Made by a program: the position numbers and the translations under genes
Shown here: positions 45,347 to 55,000 of the stretch, in pieces
Layout: each line of letters opens with the position of its first letter
Numbering within the stretch: position 1 is the stretch's first letter
Notes under the pieces: model-generated
The model's database searches: none
Told to the model about the DNA's origin: nothing
The model's input: the letters and a program-made list of their open reading frames with translations, nothing else
Assembly: GCF_023507705.1 (NCBI RefSeq)
Contig: NZ_JALBGD010000010.1
Location: forward strand, 62,001 to 126,000
DNA: 64,000 bases
Source of the DNA: Stappia sp. WLB 29
Lineage (GTDB): Bacteria > Pseudomonadota > Alphaproteobacteria > Rhizobiales > Stappiaceae
Direction: 5' to 3'

Positions 45347-46339
45347 TCACATGCCGAGCTTGGCGGTCTCGGCATCCAGCAGCGTCACCAGCTCCGGAGC
45401 GAGGCGAGCCTTGGTCTCGGCGGCGACGCCGGCGGTCTTCTCGCGCAAGGCGGCCGCCAGCTCCGGCGAAACCTCGGTGAAGGTCATGCCCTTGGCGGTG
45501 AGCTGCGCCAGACCCGCTGCATCCTGCTCGGCAGCCAGCTCCCGCTGATAGGCGACGGCCGTCGCCATGGCCTCGCGGACCATCGCCTGTTTTTCCGGGG
45601 CAAGCCCGTCGAACCACTTCTTGTTGCCGACCACGGAGATGAAGTCGAAGAAATGCCCGGTGTTGGAGACGTGCTTCTGCACCTCGGCGTAGCCGGCGAC
45701 GTTGATGATCGCGAACGGGTTCTCCTGGCCGTCGATCACGCCCTGTTCCAGGGCGGAATAGAGCTCCTTGACGTCCATTGCCACCGGGTTGGCGCCGAGC
45801 GCGCGGAAGGTGGCAAGGTGCGTCTCGTTCGGCTGCAGGCGGATCTTCAGCCCCTCGATGTCACTGAGGGCGACCACCGGGCGGACATTGTTGGTCAGGT
45901 GGCGGAAGCCGAGCTCCATGTAGCCGAGGGAGGTCATGCCCTCCTTGGCCAGCATGTCGTCGAGCGCGGTGCCGACCGGCCCATCGGCGATCGTGAAAGC
46001 CGCCTCGCGGCTCGGGAACTGGAACGGCAGGCCGATGACTTCCAGCTCCGGCACGGTGCGGGTCAGGTAAGCGGTGCCCACCCACATCATCTCGATGGCG
46101 CCGATCTTCACGGCCTGTACGTTTTCGGCCGCGCCGCCGAGCTGCTGTGCCGGGAAGACGTTGACGTCGATCTCGCCACCCGACAAGCGCTCGATCTCTT
46201 CCTCGAACCTCGCGATGGCAAGCGAGGAGGAGTGCTCGGTGGCGAAGTTGCCGGCGATGCGGATCGTGTCCTTGGCGTCGGCCATGGTGGCCGACAGGAC
46301 GAGGGCGGCGGAGGCGACAAGCGGGAGAATGGCTTTCAT
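45347..46339 (-). CDS. dctP: TRAP transporter solute-binding protein (DctP), internal start
   Basis: A 330-residue periplasmic binding protein beginning MKAILPLVASAALVLSATMADA, a typical cleavable signal peptide seen as N-region, hydrophobic core and ADA cleavage site. The mature part has the TRAP signature Arg segment (LSDIEGLKIRLQPNETH) and LYSALEQGVIDGQENPF. GGAG lies about ten bases before the ATG, supporting independent translation. The start is in the same frame as the upstream uraD sequence with no stop between them. The ligand is unknown; the ureide-related neighbours suggest a ureido acid or similar carboxylate. Confidence 0.88.
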   Translation of the reverse strand: MKAILPLVASAALVLSATMADAKDTIRIAGNFATEHSSSLAIARFEEEIERLSGGEIDVNVFPAQQLGGAAENVQAVKIGAIEMMWVGTAYLTRTVPELEVIGLPFQFPSREAAFTIADGPVGTALDDMLAKEGMTSLGYMELGFRHLTNNVRPVVALSDIEGLKIRLQPNETHLATFRALGANPVAMDVKELYSALEQGVIDGQENPFAIINVAGYAEVQKHVSNTGHFFDFISVVGNKKWFDGLAPEKQAMVREAMATAVAYQRELAAEQDAAGLAQLTAKGMTFTEVSPELAAALREKTAGVAAETKARLAPELVTLLDAETAKLGM

Positions 46340-46903
46340 GGCTGGGTGCTCCAGGGTTGCGGCGAGGGAGGTCCGGGGCGGTTTCGCGCCCGGCCCGAAG
46401 GCGCGGGCGGCACGGGAGCGGATCACCGAGGCGATCTCCTCCAGCGTGGCGGCATGCTCCTCGGGCGCCGCCGCGGCAAGGCGGCGCTCGAAGGTGGCAA
46501 GAAGGGTCTCAAGGTCGGGAACGCGGTGCAGAGCGATAATGAAAGGATGGGAGAACCGTGCCCGATAGGCGGCGTTGAGTGCGCGCAGCCGGGCGGCATC
46601 GCCTGCCGAAAGCGACAGCAGGCCGAGCCGGGCCTGTTCGCCGGTCGAGGCGTCGGTCATGCGCCCTTCGGCCGCTTCCTCGCCGGCGAGCTCGGGGTGA
46701 GCGGCAAACAGCACCCGCTGGCGCTCCGGGCCGGCAGCAAGGATGGTCTCCGCCAGCGCGGCGGCAAGCGCCGCATCGTCGGCGAAGGGGCGGCTGTCGA
46801 CGGTCAGCTCCACCACCCAGGGCGAACGCTCGACCAGGGGCTCGAGCAGCGCAAGCGCCGTTTCGCGGGAAGCCGAGTTGAGCGTGTCGAGGGCGGAAGT
46901 CAT
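45347..46903 (-). CDS. uraD: Open UraD-DctP reading frame (OHCU decarboxylase followed in frame by TRAP binding protein)
   Basis: From ATG 46903 the frame is open for 518 residues. Residues about 1-172 are an OHCU decarboxylase (uric acid degradation, giving S-allantoin). The catalytic His is in AAHPELAGEEA, the Glu in DASTGEQARLGL, then LNAAYRARFSHPFIIAL and a final helix TLEEIASVIRSRA. A 16-residue Pro/Gly linker leads straight into the DctP signal peptide. Either the cell makes a real fusion with an internal signal, or uraD has lost its stop codon and DctP is mainly made from ATG 46339. The domain identities are secure; the nature of the product is not. Confidence 0.75.
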   Translation of the reverse strand: MTSALDTLNSASRETALALLEPLVERSPWVVELTVDSRPFADDAALAAALAETILAAGPERQRVLFAAHPELAGEEAAEGRMTDASTGEQARLGLLSLSAGDAARLRALNAAYRARFSHPFIIALHRVPDLETLLATFERRLAAAAPEEHAATLEEIASVIRSRAARAFGPGAKPPRTSLAATLEHPAMKAILPLVASAALVLSATMADAKDTIRIAGNFATEHSSSLAIARFEEEIERLSGGEIDVNVFPAQQLGGAAENVQAVKIGAIEMMWVGTAYLTRTVPELEVIGLPFQFPSREAAFTIADGPVGTALDDMLAKEGMTSLGYMELGFRHLTNNVRPVVALSDIEGLKIRLQPNETHLATFRALGANPVAMDVKELYSALEQGVIDGQENPFAIINVAGYAEVQKHVSNTGHFFDFISVVGNKKWFDGLAPEKQAMVREAMATAVAYQRELAAEQDAAGLAQLTAKGMTFTEVSPELAAALREKTAGVAAETKARLAPELVTLLDAETAKLGM

Positions 46904-47015
46904 GGCGGGCCTTTGCCGTCCGGTGTCCTTGTGCCCTGAACGCTAGCCGGCCCTCATCATTGCAATCCATGACATTATCGACAATCCTGCGTTCTAGAAA
47001 TTAGGATGCCTCGAA

Positions 47016-47954
47016 ATGTCGCTCCACCTTGTCCCCCGCGGTCTGCACTATGTCGAGGCCGTTGCCGAGCACGGCTCGATCCAGGCGGCCTCGCGCGCCA
47101 TCGGCATTGCCGCCTCGGCGATCGACCGGCAGATCAAGCTGCTGGAGGACCGGCTCGGGGTGCAACTGTTCGACCGCATGACCACCGGCATGACCTTGTC
47201 CCCGGTGGGGGAGATGTTCGTGGTGCTGGCGCGGCGCTGGCGGGCGGACGAGAACCGCCTGTGGTCCGACGTGAAGCAGATGCAGGGCATAAGCCTCGGC
47301 CATATCCGCCTCGTGACGATGGACAGTCTGGTCAACGGCGTGCTGCCGCGCTTCCTGCACCATGTGGCGGAGGTGTATCCGCGGGTGCGGATCGATGTGG
47401 AGATCGCAACGCCAGACGATGCGACGACCGTGCTCGACCGGGGCGATGCCGATGTCGCGCTCGTCTTCAACCTGCGCCCGCATCGCGACCTGCATGTGGT
47501 GTGGAGCGCGGAGCTGCCGCTGCACTGCGTCGTCGCGCCGGGCCATCCGCTGGCGGAGCTGAGCCAGGTGAGCCTTGCCAAGGTGCGCGACCAAGCAACC
47601 GTCGTGCAGAGCCCGTCGCTGGCGATCCGCCGCATGCTGGAGGCGCGGCACGGCTGGATGTTCTCGGAAAACCGCCCGCCGGTGGTCACCAACTCGCTGC
47701 AACTTCTGAAGCAGCTCGTCGTCTCCGGCAGCCACGCCGCGCTGACCTCGGAGCTGGACACGGCGCAGGAGCTGCTGGACGGGCGCCTCGTCGCCATTCC
47801 CGTGACGGGGCAGAATGTGGTACCCCAAAGCATCGCGCTGGCCATCAGCTCCCGCCGCGCGCTGCCGCGCATCGCCACCCGCGTTGCCGACCTCCTGGCC
47901 GCCGATGTCGCCGTCATGCTCGCCGAGGTGCGGGCGCGCAACCGGTTGCCCTGA
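47016..47954 (+). CDS. LysR-family transcriptional regulator
   Basis: A 312-residue regulator. The N-terminal helix-turn-helix is VAEHGSIQAASRAIGIAASAIDRQIKLLE, seen in its two helices, followed by a periplasmic-binding-like effector domain (HIRLVTMDSLVNGVLPRFL). It diverges from the uraD-dctP frame. The 112-base gap between them is A/T-rich and contains ATTGCAAT at 46959-46966 and ATTATCGACAAT nearby, candidate LysR sites. It most likely controls the TRAP/uraD/racemase operon. Confidence 0.92.
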   Translation: MSLHLVPRGLHYVEAVAEHGSIQAASRAIGIAASAIDRQIKLLEDRLGVQLFDRMTTGMTLSPVGEMFVVLARRWRADENRLWSDVKQMQGISLGHIRLVTMDSLVNGVLPRFLHHVAEVYPRVRIDVEIATPDDATTVLDRGDADVALVFNLRPHRDLHVVWSAELPLHCVVAPGHPLAELSQVSLAKVRDQATVVQSPSLAIRRMLEARHGWMFSENRPPVVTNSLQLLKQLVVSGSHAALTSELDTAQELLDGRLVAIPVTGQNVVPQSIALAISSRRALPRIATRVADLLAADVAVMLAEVRARNRLP

Positions 47955-47959
47955 AACGC

Positions 47960-47982
47960 AAAAAGGCCGCCCATCGGGCGGC
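47960..47982 (-). terminator. Rho-independent terminator of gabD
   Basis: On the minus strand a seven-base stem GCCGCCC/GGGCGGC (47966-47972 with 47976-47982) is followed by TTTTT, 28 bases after the gabD stop. It also faces the end of the lysR gene. Confidence 0.85.
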
Positions 47983-48009
47983 TCTTCGCTCATTCCTGGT
48001 GAAGAGGGA

Positions 48010-49464
48010 TCAGAGTCCCAGCCCGCCGACGCAGGCGTATTTGATGTTGAGATAGTCCTCGACGCCGTATTTCGAGCCCTCGTTTCCAAGGCCGGACTCC
48101 TTGACGCCGCCGAAGGGCGCGACCTCGGTGGTGATCAGCCCCTCGTTGACGCCGACCAGTCCGTATTCCAGCGCCTCCATGACGCGGAAGGCGCGCCCCA
48201 AGTCCTGGGTGTAGAAGTAGCAGGCAAGGCCGTATTCGGTATCGTTGGCCATCGCCACCGCCTCGTCTTCCGTGTCGAAGCGGAAGAGGGGGGCGAGCGG
48301 TCCGAACGTCTCTTCGCGCGCGACCTTCATCTCCGGCGTTGCACCCACGACCAGCGTCGGCTCGAAGAAGCTGCCGCCATTGGCGTGGCGCTTGCCGCCC
48401 GCGAGCACCTTGCCGCCCTTGGCAAGCGCGTCCTGGATGTGCTCTTCGACCTTCTCCACCGCCTTGCCGTCGATCAGGGGGCCTTGCGTCACGCCGTCTT
48501 CGAGGCCGTTGCCGACCTTGAGCGCGTCGATGGCGGCGCCGAGCTTTTCCGCGAAGGCGTCATAGACGCCGGACTGCACGTAGATCCGGTTGGCGCAGAC
48601 GCAGGTCTGGCCGGAATTGCGGAACTTCGAGACCATCGCCCCTTCCACCGCCGCGTCGAGGTCGGCGTCGTCGAAGACGATGAAGGGCGCGTTGCCGCCG
48701 AGTTCCATCGAGATCTTCTTCATGTGGGCGGAGGCGTTGGAGGCGAGCTTCTTGCCCACTTCCGTGGAGCCGGTGAAGGTGATCTTGCGCAGATGCGGGT
48801 TCTCGCACATCTCCGCCGCGATCTCGGCGGCCGAGCCGGTGATGACGTTGACCACCCCGCGCGGGAAGCCGACTTCCTCGGCGAGCGCTGCAAAGGCGAG
48901 CGCGGAGAAGGGCGTCTGGCTCGCCGGCTTGATCACCATGGTGCAGCCGGCGGCAAGGGCCGCGCCGAGCTTGCGCGAAATCATCGAGTGGGGGAAGTTC
49001 CAGGGCGTGATCGCGCCGGTGACGCCGACCGGCTCCTTGGTCACCAGGATCCGCTTGCCGCGCCAGGGCGAGGGGATGATGTCCCCGTCGATGCGCTTGG
49101 CCTGCTCGGCGAAGAAGCGGATGTACTTGACGCCGAGCGCGATCTCGCCCTTCGCCTCGGCCAGCGGCTTGCCCATCTCGGTGGTGAGGATTTCCGCGAG
49201 CGCGTCGTGGTTGGCCAGGATCGCGTCGCACAGCTTGTGCATCAGGGTGCCGCGCTCTTCCGCCGTCGTCGCCTTCCAGTCCTGGAAGGCGAGATAGGCC
49301 GCCTCGATGGCGCGCGCGGTCTCCGCCCGGCCGCAGCGCGGCACGGTGCCGACGATCTCGCCGGTCGCCGGGTTGTCGACCTCGATCACCGATCCGGTGT
49401 CGGCATGGGTCCACAGTCCGCCGATATGGCAGGACTGCTTGAAGAGCCTGTGGTCGCTGATCAT
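48010..49464 (-). CDS. gabD: Succinate-semialdehyde dehydrogenase, NAD(P)+
   Basis: A 484-residue aldehyde dehydrogenase. The catalytic Cys is in FRNSGQTCVCANR, the general-base Glu in SMELGGNAPFIVF, and the cofactor loop is FTGSTEVGKK. The C-terminal GLITTEVAPFGGVKESGLG is characteristic of the GabD/glutarate-semialdehyde group. It oxidises succinate (or glutarate) semialdehyde. GGGAG lies seven bases before the ATG at 49464. The GntR gene lies 89 bases upstream on the same strand. Confidence 0.93.
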   Translation of the reverse strand: MISDHRLFKQSCHIGGLWTHADTGSVIEVDNPATGEIVGTVPRCGRAETARAIEAAYLAFQDWKATTAEERGTLMHKLCDAILANHDALAEILTTEMGKPLAEAKGEIALGVKYIRFFAEQAKRIDGDIIPSPWRGKRILVTKEPVGVTGAITPWNFPHSMISRKLGAALAAGCTMVIKPASQTPFSALAFAALAEEVGFPRGVVNVITGSAAEIAAEMCENPHLRKITFTGSTEVGKKLASNASAHMKKISMELGGNAPFIVFDDADLDAAVEGAMVSKFRNSGQTCVCANRIYVQSGVYDAFAEKLGAAIDALKVGNGLEDGVTQGPLIDGKAVEKVEEHIQDALAKGGKVLAGGKRHANGGSFFEPTLVVGATPEMKVAREETFGPLAPLFRFDTEDEAVAMANDTEYGLACYFYTQDLGRAFRVMEALEYGLVGVNEGLITTEVAPFGGVKESGLGNEGSKYGVEDYLNIKYACVGGLGL

Positions 49465-49553
49465 TCTTGCACTCCCGTTGTTGTTGTCGCGGGCCGGCCG
49501 AAAGGACTTCTGGGCCGGTCGTCGTCCTGTCGGGGCCGCATGCGGCCCGAGGT

Positions 49554-50270
49554 TCAGCGCAGCGTCACGGAATAGACGAGGTCCTGCGTGTTGCAGGCGC
49601 TCACCCGCCATTCGACCGGGGTTCCCTCCAGATCATAGGCGAGGCGGTCGACGGCCAGCAACGGAAAGCCCTTTGCAACCCCTAGGAAGCCGGCCTGCTC
49701 CGCATCGGCGGCGACCGAGCGCAACTCCTCGTGCACCACGGTGACCATCACGCGAAATTCGCTCTGGTACATGGCGTAAAGTGCCTGCGGCAGCCGCAGG
49801 TTCCCGATGCCGGCAAACCGCGCGCCCGGCAGCACGATCCGTTCGATCAGGACCACCCGGCCGTCGAGACTGCGCTCGCGAAAGATCCGCACCACCGGCG
49901 CGCCCTCGGAAAGTTGTAGCCGCGCGGCCTCCGTCGCATCCGCCGTGCCGTCCTCGACATGGGTCCGGCGCAGCTCCGGCGTCAGCCGTTCGCCGCCCGG
50001 CCGGGCGAAAAAGAAGAACTGGAACAACGGCCGCGCCGCCTGCGGCTGGCGGGCGAAGCTGCCCTTGCCCTGGCGCCGCTCGATCAGGCCTTCTGCGGCC
50101 AGCGTCTCGACCGCCTTGCGCAGCGTGCCCTGGGCGACGCCGAACTCGCCCGCCAGCACCTGTTCGCTCGGCAGCCTGTGGCCCGGCGGCCAGCTGCCGT
50201 CGGTCAGCCGGGTGCGCAGGATCTCCTCGACCCGGCGGTAGAGCGGACTGTATCCGGCCTTGGCGATCAT
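49554..50270 (-). CDS. GntR-family regulator, HutC/UTRA type
   Basis: A 238-residue repressor. The N-terminal winged helix is RLPSEQVLAGEFGVAQGTLRKAVETLAAEGLIERRQGKGSF, seen as helices and wing, followed by a UTRA ligand domain (APVVRIFRERSLDGRVVLIERIVLP). It is divergent from the Ldh-family dehydrogenase gene and upstream of gabD. The A/T-rich stretch at 50328-50352 in the 281-base gap holds a partial dyad (CTTGTATA/TATTTG on the minus strand), a likely operator. Confidence 0.92.
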   Translation of the reverse strand: MIAKAGYSPLYRRVEEILRTRLTDGSWPPGHRLPSEQVLAGEFGVAQGTLRKAVETLAAEGLIERRQGKGSFARQPQAARPLFQFFFFARPGGERLTPELRRTHVEDGTADATEAARLQLSEGAPVVRIFRERSLDGRVVLIERIVLPGARFAGIGNLRLPQALYAMYQSEFRVMVTVVHEELRSVAADAEQAGFLGVAKGFPLLAVDRLAYDLEGTPVEWRVSACNTQDLVYSVTLR

Positions 50271-50551
50271 TGCGGGGGCCTCATGCGGGCGTGGGCGCCG
50301 GTGCTCGAGCTTTGCATCCGATCATTCATCAGACAAATATCATATACAAGAATGTGAGGGGTGTTTTGCACGACAAGCGACTTTTGCGGATTTTCCCCGG
50401 CCGGTAACGGCATGCGGGGACGGGAGAGACGAACAGGGCTCTTTCCGAGCGGCACGAAGCGGTCTAAACGGCGGGAAGATCCGGCGCCGCGCGCGCCGCA
50501 GCCCGTCATTCCGGCCCTTGCCCGGCCCTGCCGACCACGAAAGCCTCCGCC

Positions 50552-51580
50552 ATGTCCTCCTCGGTCACCCTCACGCTGGACGAAGCCGGCGCCTTTGCCC
50601 GCGCCGCCCTCATCGCCGCCGATACCTCCGCAGAAAACGCCGAATCCGTCGCCCGCGCGCTTGTCGCCGCCGAGGCCGACGGCCAGGCCGGGCACGGCCT
50701 GTCGCGGGTGTCCTCCTATGCGGCGCAGTCGAAGAGCGGCAAGGTCGACGGCCACGCGGTGCCGGACTTCTCGCGCCCCGCGCCGGCCCTGCTGCGGGTG
50801 GATGCGGGCCTCGGCTTCGCCTATCCCGCCTTCGACCTGGTGATCGACGCGCTGCCCGGCATCGTCGCGGAAACCGGCATCGGCCTTGCCGCCATCCGCC
50901 GCTCGCATCACTTCGGCCAGGCCGGAGCCCATTGCGAGAAGTTGGCCGAAAAGGGCCTCGTCGCCTTCGTCTTCGGCAATGCGCCCAAGGCCATCGCGCC
51001 CTGGGGCGGGCGCAAGCCGCTGTTCGGCACCAACCCCATCGCCTTCGCAGCGCCTCTGTCGGAGGGCCGCGCGCCGCTGGTCATCGATCTCGCCGTGTCG
51101 CGCGTGGCGCGCGGACGCATCCTGTCGGCGCAAAAAGCCGGCCTGCCGATCCCTGAGGGGTGGGCGCTCGATGTCGACGGCAACCCGACGACCGATGCCG
51201 ATGCGGGCATGGCCGGCACGATGATCCCCATCGGCGAGGCCAAGGGCGCGGCGCTCGCGCTGATGGTGGAGGTGATGGCCGCCGCGCTGGTCGGGGCGAG
51301 CCTTGCCTTCGAGGCCTCCAGCTTGTTCTCGGGGGAAGGGGCGGCGCCCGACCTCGGCCAGACGGTGATCGCCATCGACCCGGGCATGAGTTCGGCCGGC
51401 GCCTATGGCGAGCGGATGGAGACGCTGGTCGCGGCCATCGAGGCGGAGGACGGGGTGCGCCTGCCGGGCTCGCGCCGGCTGGAGGCACGCGCCCGCGCCG
51501 CCCGCGAGGGGCTGACTATCCCCGCAGCGGTCCATGCGGAGATCGCGGCGCTGGCCGGCGAGGACTGGCGCGACGCGTAG
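50552..51580 (+). CDS. Ldh-family oxidoreductase (malate/ureidoglycolate/imine reductase type)
   Basis: A 342-residue NAD(P)H oxidoreductase of the malate/L-lactate dehydrogenase 2 family, not the Rossmann type. The active-site His is in IRRSHHFGQAGAHCE. PWGGRKPLFGTNPIAFA and VIDLAVSRVARGRI are family hallmarks. Members include ureidoglycolate dehydrogenase (AllD) and delta1-piperideine-2-carboxylate reductase (DpkA). The nearby gabD and GntR genes fit amino-acid catabolism; the uraD-TRAP locus 4 kb away would fit AllD. The sequence alone does not decide. Confidence 0.88.
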   Translation: MSSSVTLTLDEAGAFARAALIAADTSAENAESVARALVAAEADGQAGHGLSRVSSYAAQSKSGKVDGHAVPDFSRPAPALLRVDAGLGFAYPAFDLVIDALPGIVAETGIGLAAIRRSHHFGQAGAHCEKLAEKGLVAFVFGNAPKAIAPWGGRKPLFGTNPIAFAAPLSEGRAPLVIDLAVSRVARGRILSAQKAGLPIPEGWALDVDGNPTTDADAGMAGTMIPIGEAKGAALALMVEVMAAALVGASLAFEASSLFSGEGAAPDLGQTVIAIDPGMSSAGAYGERMETLVAAIEAEDGVRLPGSRRLEARARAAREGLTIPAAVHAEIAALAGEDWRDA

Positions 51581-51600
51581 GGGGGGCATCGTCCTGCCGC

Positions 51601-52018
51601 ACAGCCCTCTCCTTAGCGTCCTCCCGGACGGCGCGTGAGCACCGAGCCGGGATCGGCGTGCCGAGGGCCTGCCGGACACGCTCCCGAAAGACACCACGAC
51701 CGTCGGGGCTCTCCGGTTCCGGGTCGCGGCTTCGCCTTGCCCGGAATGACGCCTGGGGAGGTTGGAGCAAAGAAAACACCTGCCGAGGTTGCCAATGGTT
51801 CCCGGCTCTCCGGCTTCGCCTGCGGCCGGGATGACGTCTGAGGGGGGGAAGCTGGACCGGGATGACGTCTGAGGGGGAGGCGCGGCCCTGGCGTACCCCT
51901 CCGAAGTCACCCCGGGCAAGCGCAGCGCGACCCGGGGCCTATTGGTTGCCAGAGCGACGGCGAGACGCGCAGCCCTCTCCCCGCGTCCTCCCGGACGGCG
52001 GGCGAGCGCTGAGCCGAC
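51601..52018. repeat. Repeat block: direct repeat plus three palindromic REP-like units
   Basis: The 450-base gap between the Ldh gene and tamB holds no gene. A direct repeat of about 48 bases (51602-51650 and 51971-52018; both contain CGTCCTCCCGGACGGCG) frames it. Inside are two minus-strand units (about 51711-51757 and 51799-51841) and one plus-strand unit (about 51905-51950). Each has an ATGAC/GTCAC end and a GGGTCGCG...CCCGG-type hairpin, and the last two end in mirrored TTGGCAACC/TTGGTTGCC. The phrase CCGGGATGACGTCTGAGGGG is duplicated at about 51816-51876. Confidence 0.75.
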
Positions 52019-52030
52019 CGCCAGCCCCTG

Positions 52031-55000
52031 CTACTTGCCGAATTCGCGCTCGAAGAAGATGCCGGCCTTGGATTCGCCGTCCGCGCCGACCTCGCCGCGC
52101 AGCTTCAGCGACTTGGTGACGTCGATGTCGACGGTGACGCGGCTGGAGCCGGCTTCCGTGCCCTGTTTCACGCCGAGATAGATGTTGTCGCTGAGGTACT
52201 TGCCGACCGCGAGCGAGGGGCCGGAGGTGCCGTCGGTCTCGACGTCGATGGCATCGACGCCGAGCGACTGGCGAAGGGCGCCGAGCGGTCCTTCGCCGCT
52301 GCCGCCGGTCAGCGCCAGCACCGAGGCGCCGAGCTGGGCGATCTGGGTGGGCGAGAGCTGGCTCATCGACCGGTCGAACAGGAACTGCGCCAGCACCTCG
52401 TCCTGCGGTAGCTGCGGCGAGGAGGTGAAGGCGATCTCCGGCTGCGCCGCCGGGCCGGTGACGGTGATGGTGACCTGCGCGCTGCTGGTCTGCGAGGTGG
52501 CGGCAAAGTCCAGCCGCGGCATCAGGGAGCCGGTAAAGCCGACATCGCCGCGGTTGAACTGGACGCGGCGCGTCAGCACCTGCATCAGGCCGCGGCGCAT
52601 GTTGAACGAGCCGACGGCTTGCGGGTCGGCGGTGGTGCCGACGATGCGCAAGGTGCCGCCCATCTCCGCATCGAGGCCGCGGCCACGCACGAAGATGCGC
52701 CCCGGCGCGGAGACGTTGACATCGAGGCTGATCGGCCGGCTGCCGCCAGCGCCGGACCTGCCCTCGTCGCGGGCGAGCGCCGCATCCTGCTGGCGCACCG
52801 CTTCCGGAGCGTTGACATGGGTCACCGCGAGGGGATTGATCGCCCCAGGCAGACTGCTGGGAATGGTGATGTCGGCACGGGCGACGGTGACGTTACCCTC
52901 CAGCCGGGCACCGCGCGCCTGGTCGGCGAGGGGTCCGGTGAGGCGCAGGTCGGCACTGAGCGTTGCCTGCACCACGCGCCCGTCGGAATAGCGCCCGTCG
53001 CGCACCTGCACCCTGAGGTCTGCCGGCATGCCGCCGTCGAGACCGATACGCCCGCCGGCCGACAAGTTACCCCCGGCGGCGATGGCTGCGTTAAGATCGT
53101 TGATCGCAACACCTGAATTGTCGACGGCGATGCTGCCGGTGAAATTCTGCAAGGTGAGGCCGGAGGCGAGCTGCGTCAGCGAGAGCTGGCGTGGCTGCAA
53201 CGTGATGCTGTAGCGCGGCGCGGCGAAGGAGCCGGTGATCTTGCCCGAGACGGCAAGCCCGCCCTGGCCGGAAAAGCCCGACAGGATCAGCCGTTGGCGC
53301 GCCGCGCTGAGCGGGACGTTGCCGCTGAGCGTGATGTCGAGGGCCCCGGGCGCCGCAATGGCGACCGGCCCGCTGGCGGTCAGCGCAAGGCCGTCCGCAC
53401 CGGTGATGTCGGTGGTCTGAGTGATGCGGCCGCCCTGGAAGCGGCCGGTGGAGCGCAGGCCGACGGCGGCGAGACCGTTTTCCCGCAAGGGCGCGGCGGA
53501 GAGGTCGGCGATCGACAGCGACCATTCGGCCTGCGGATCGGCGGCTGCGCCGCGCACGGCGACCGTTCCCGATGCGCTGCCCGTGGGCGACACGCCGGGG
53601 GCGAGAGGCGCGAGCGCCGTCAGCGGCAGGGCATTTATCCTCGCATCGATGGCAAGCCGCTCGCCGGCGGTGCCGCTGACATCGACGCGGCCTTCGCCGA
53701 TCCGCAATCCCAGGTTTTCGATTGTCGTGGTGCCGTCGGCAACCGCGATGCGTGCTTCCTGCGCCAGGCGGGTGGCAAGGCCGCGATAGCGCCCCTGCAG
53801 CGAGGACAGCAGGATTTCGAGCCCGTTGTCGGTCGGCTGCAGAGCCGCCGTCAGGGCGACGCCGTCGGCATTGCCGTCCTGCGAGAGGCGGGCATCCAGC
53901 TCGATATCGGTGCGCGTTCCTTGCGTGGTCGCGGTCGCGGTCACCGTCTCGATGGCGGTGCCGCCGGCGGTGATGCCGCCGAGCGTCGCCTCGCCCGAGA
54001 GCGTCGGTGCGGCGAGCCCGCCGCGCGCCGTTCCGGAAGCGGAAAGCCGTGCGATCCGGTTGCCGGCAACCGCGATATCCTCGCCCTGCAAGGTCAGCTG
54101 CGCCCGCTGGTCGGCGCCGGATCCCGTCAGCGCGAGCTTGCCCGACAGCGCACCCTCCAATTCCGTGAGGGCGAGGGCCGAGAGCTCGGAAAGCTTCGGT
54201 GCCGCGATGTCGAGCGTGCCGGTGACCGTGCCGATCGCATCCGTGAGGTTGCCGATCTCGAAGGCGCCGTTGATGCGGTTCTCACCTGTGGCCAGCGAGA
54301 AGGTCGGGATGGAGAGGCCGGGGCCTTTCGGCTCCGCGTCGATCTCCGCATCCAGCCGGTTGCCGTCGACGGTGCCGCGCGCCTGGATATTGGCCGACAG
54401 CGCCTCCGGCGCCGTCGTCGCGGTGACGTCCACCTCGAGATCCGTGACCGGCTTGCCGGCGAGCTGCAGGGACTGCGCGGTAAGGGTGGCGGCGACGTCG
54501 GGACCGGTGAGCGCGCCCCTGGCGGTGCCCTCGATCCGGGCCGCGCCCACGACCTGCGGCGCGAAACGGGCAAGATCCGCCAGCGTCACCGTGTAGCTGC
54601 CGTCGATGGTCTGCGCGGTCACCGCACCGTCGAACGTCGTCTCGATGCCGTTCAGCGTCAGGGCGAGGGCGTCGATCCCGGCGCCCGGAGCGGAAGGGTC
54701 GACGGTGGCGCGCGCATCGAGCGTCAGCGGCCCGGCGAGCATCTCCGCGCCCTCGACCAGCGGCTGCAGATGGCGCGCGGTCAGTTTCGCGGTGAGGGCG
54801 AGGGGCGCGTTTGCCGCGGTGGTGTCGAGATCCTCGCCGGCAAGGCGCAGGCCGATGCCCTCGAGCTGCGCTTCGGTGGTTTGCACCCGCGCGCTGTCCA
54901 GCGCCAGCGACCAGCCGAGCGCATCGCGCGGGCCGCTGGCCGTCAGCGCCAGGGTGGTCTCGCCGATGGTGATCAGCCGGTCGGGCAGCTCGACGCCGAT

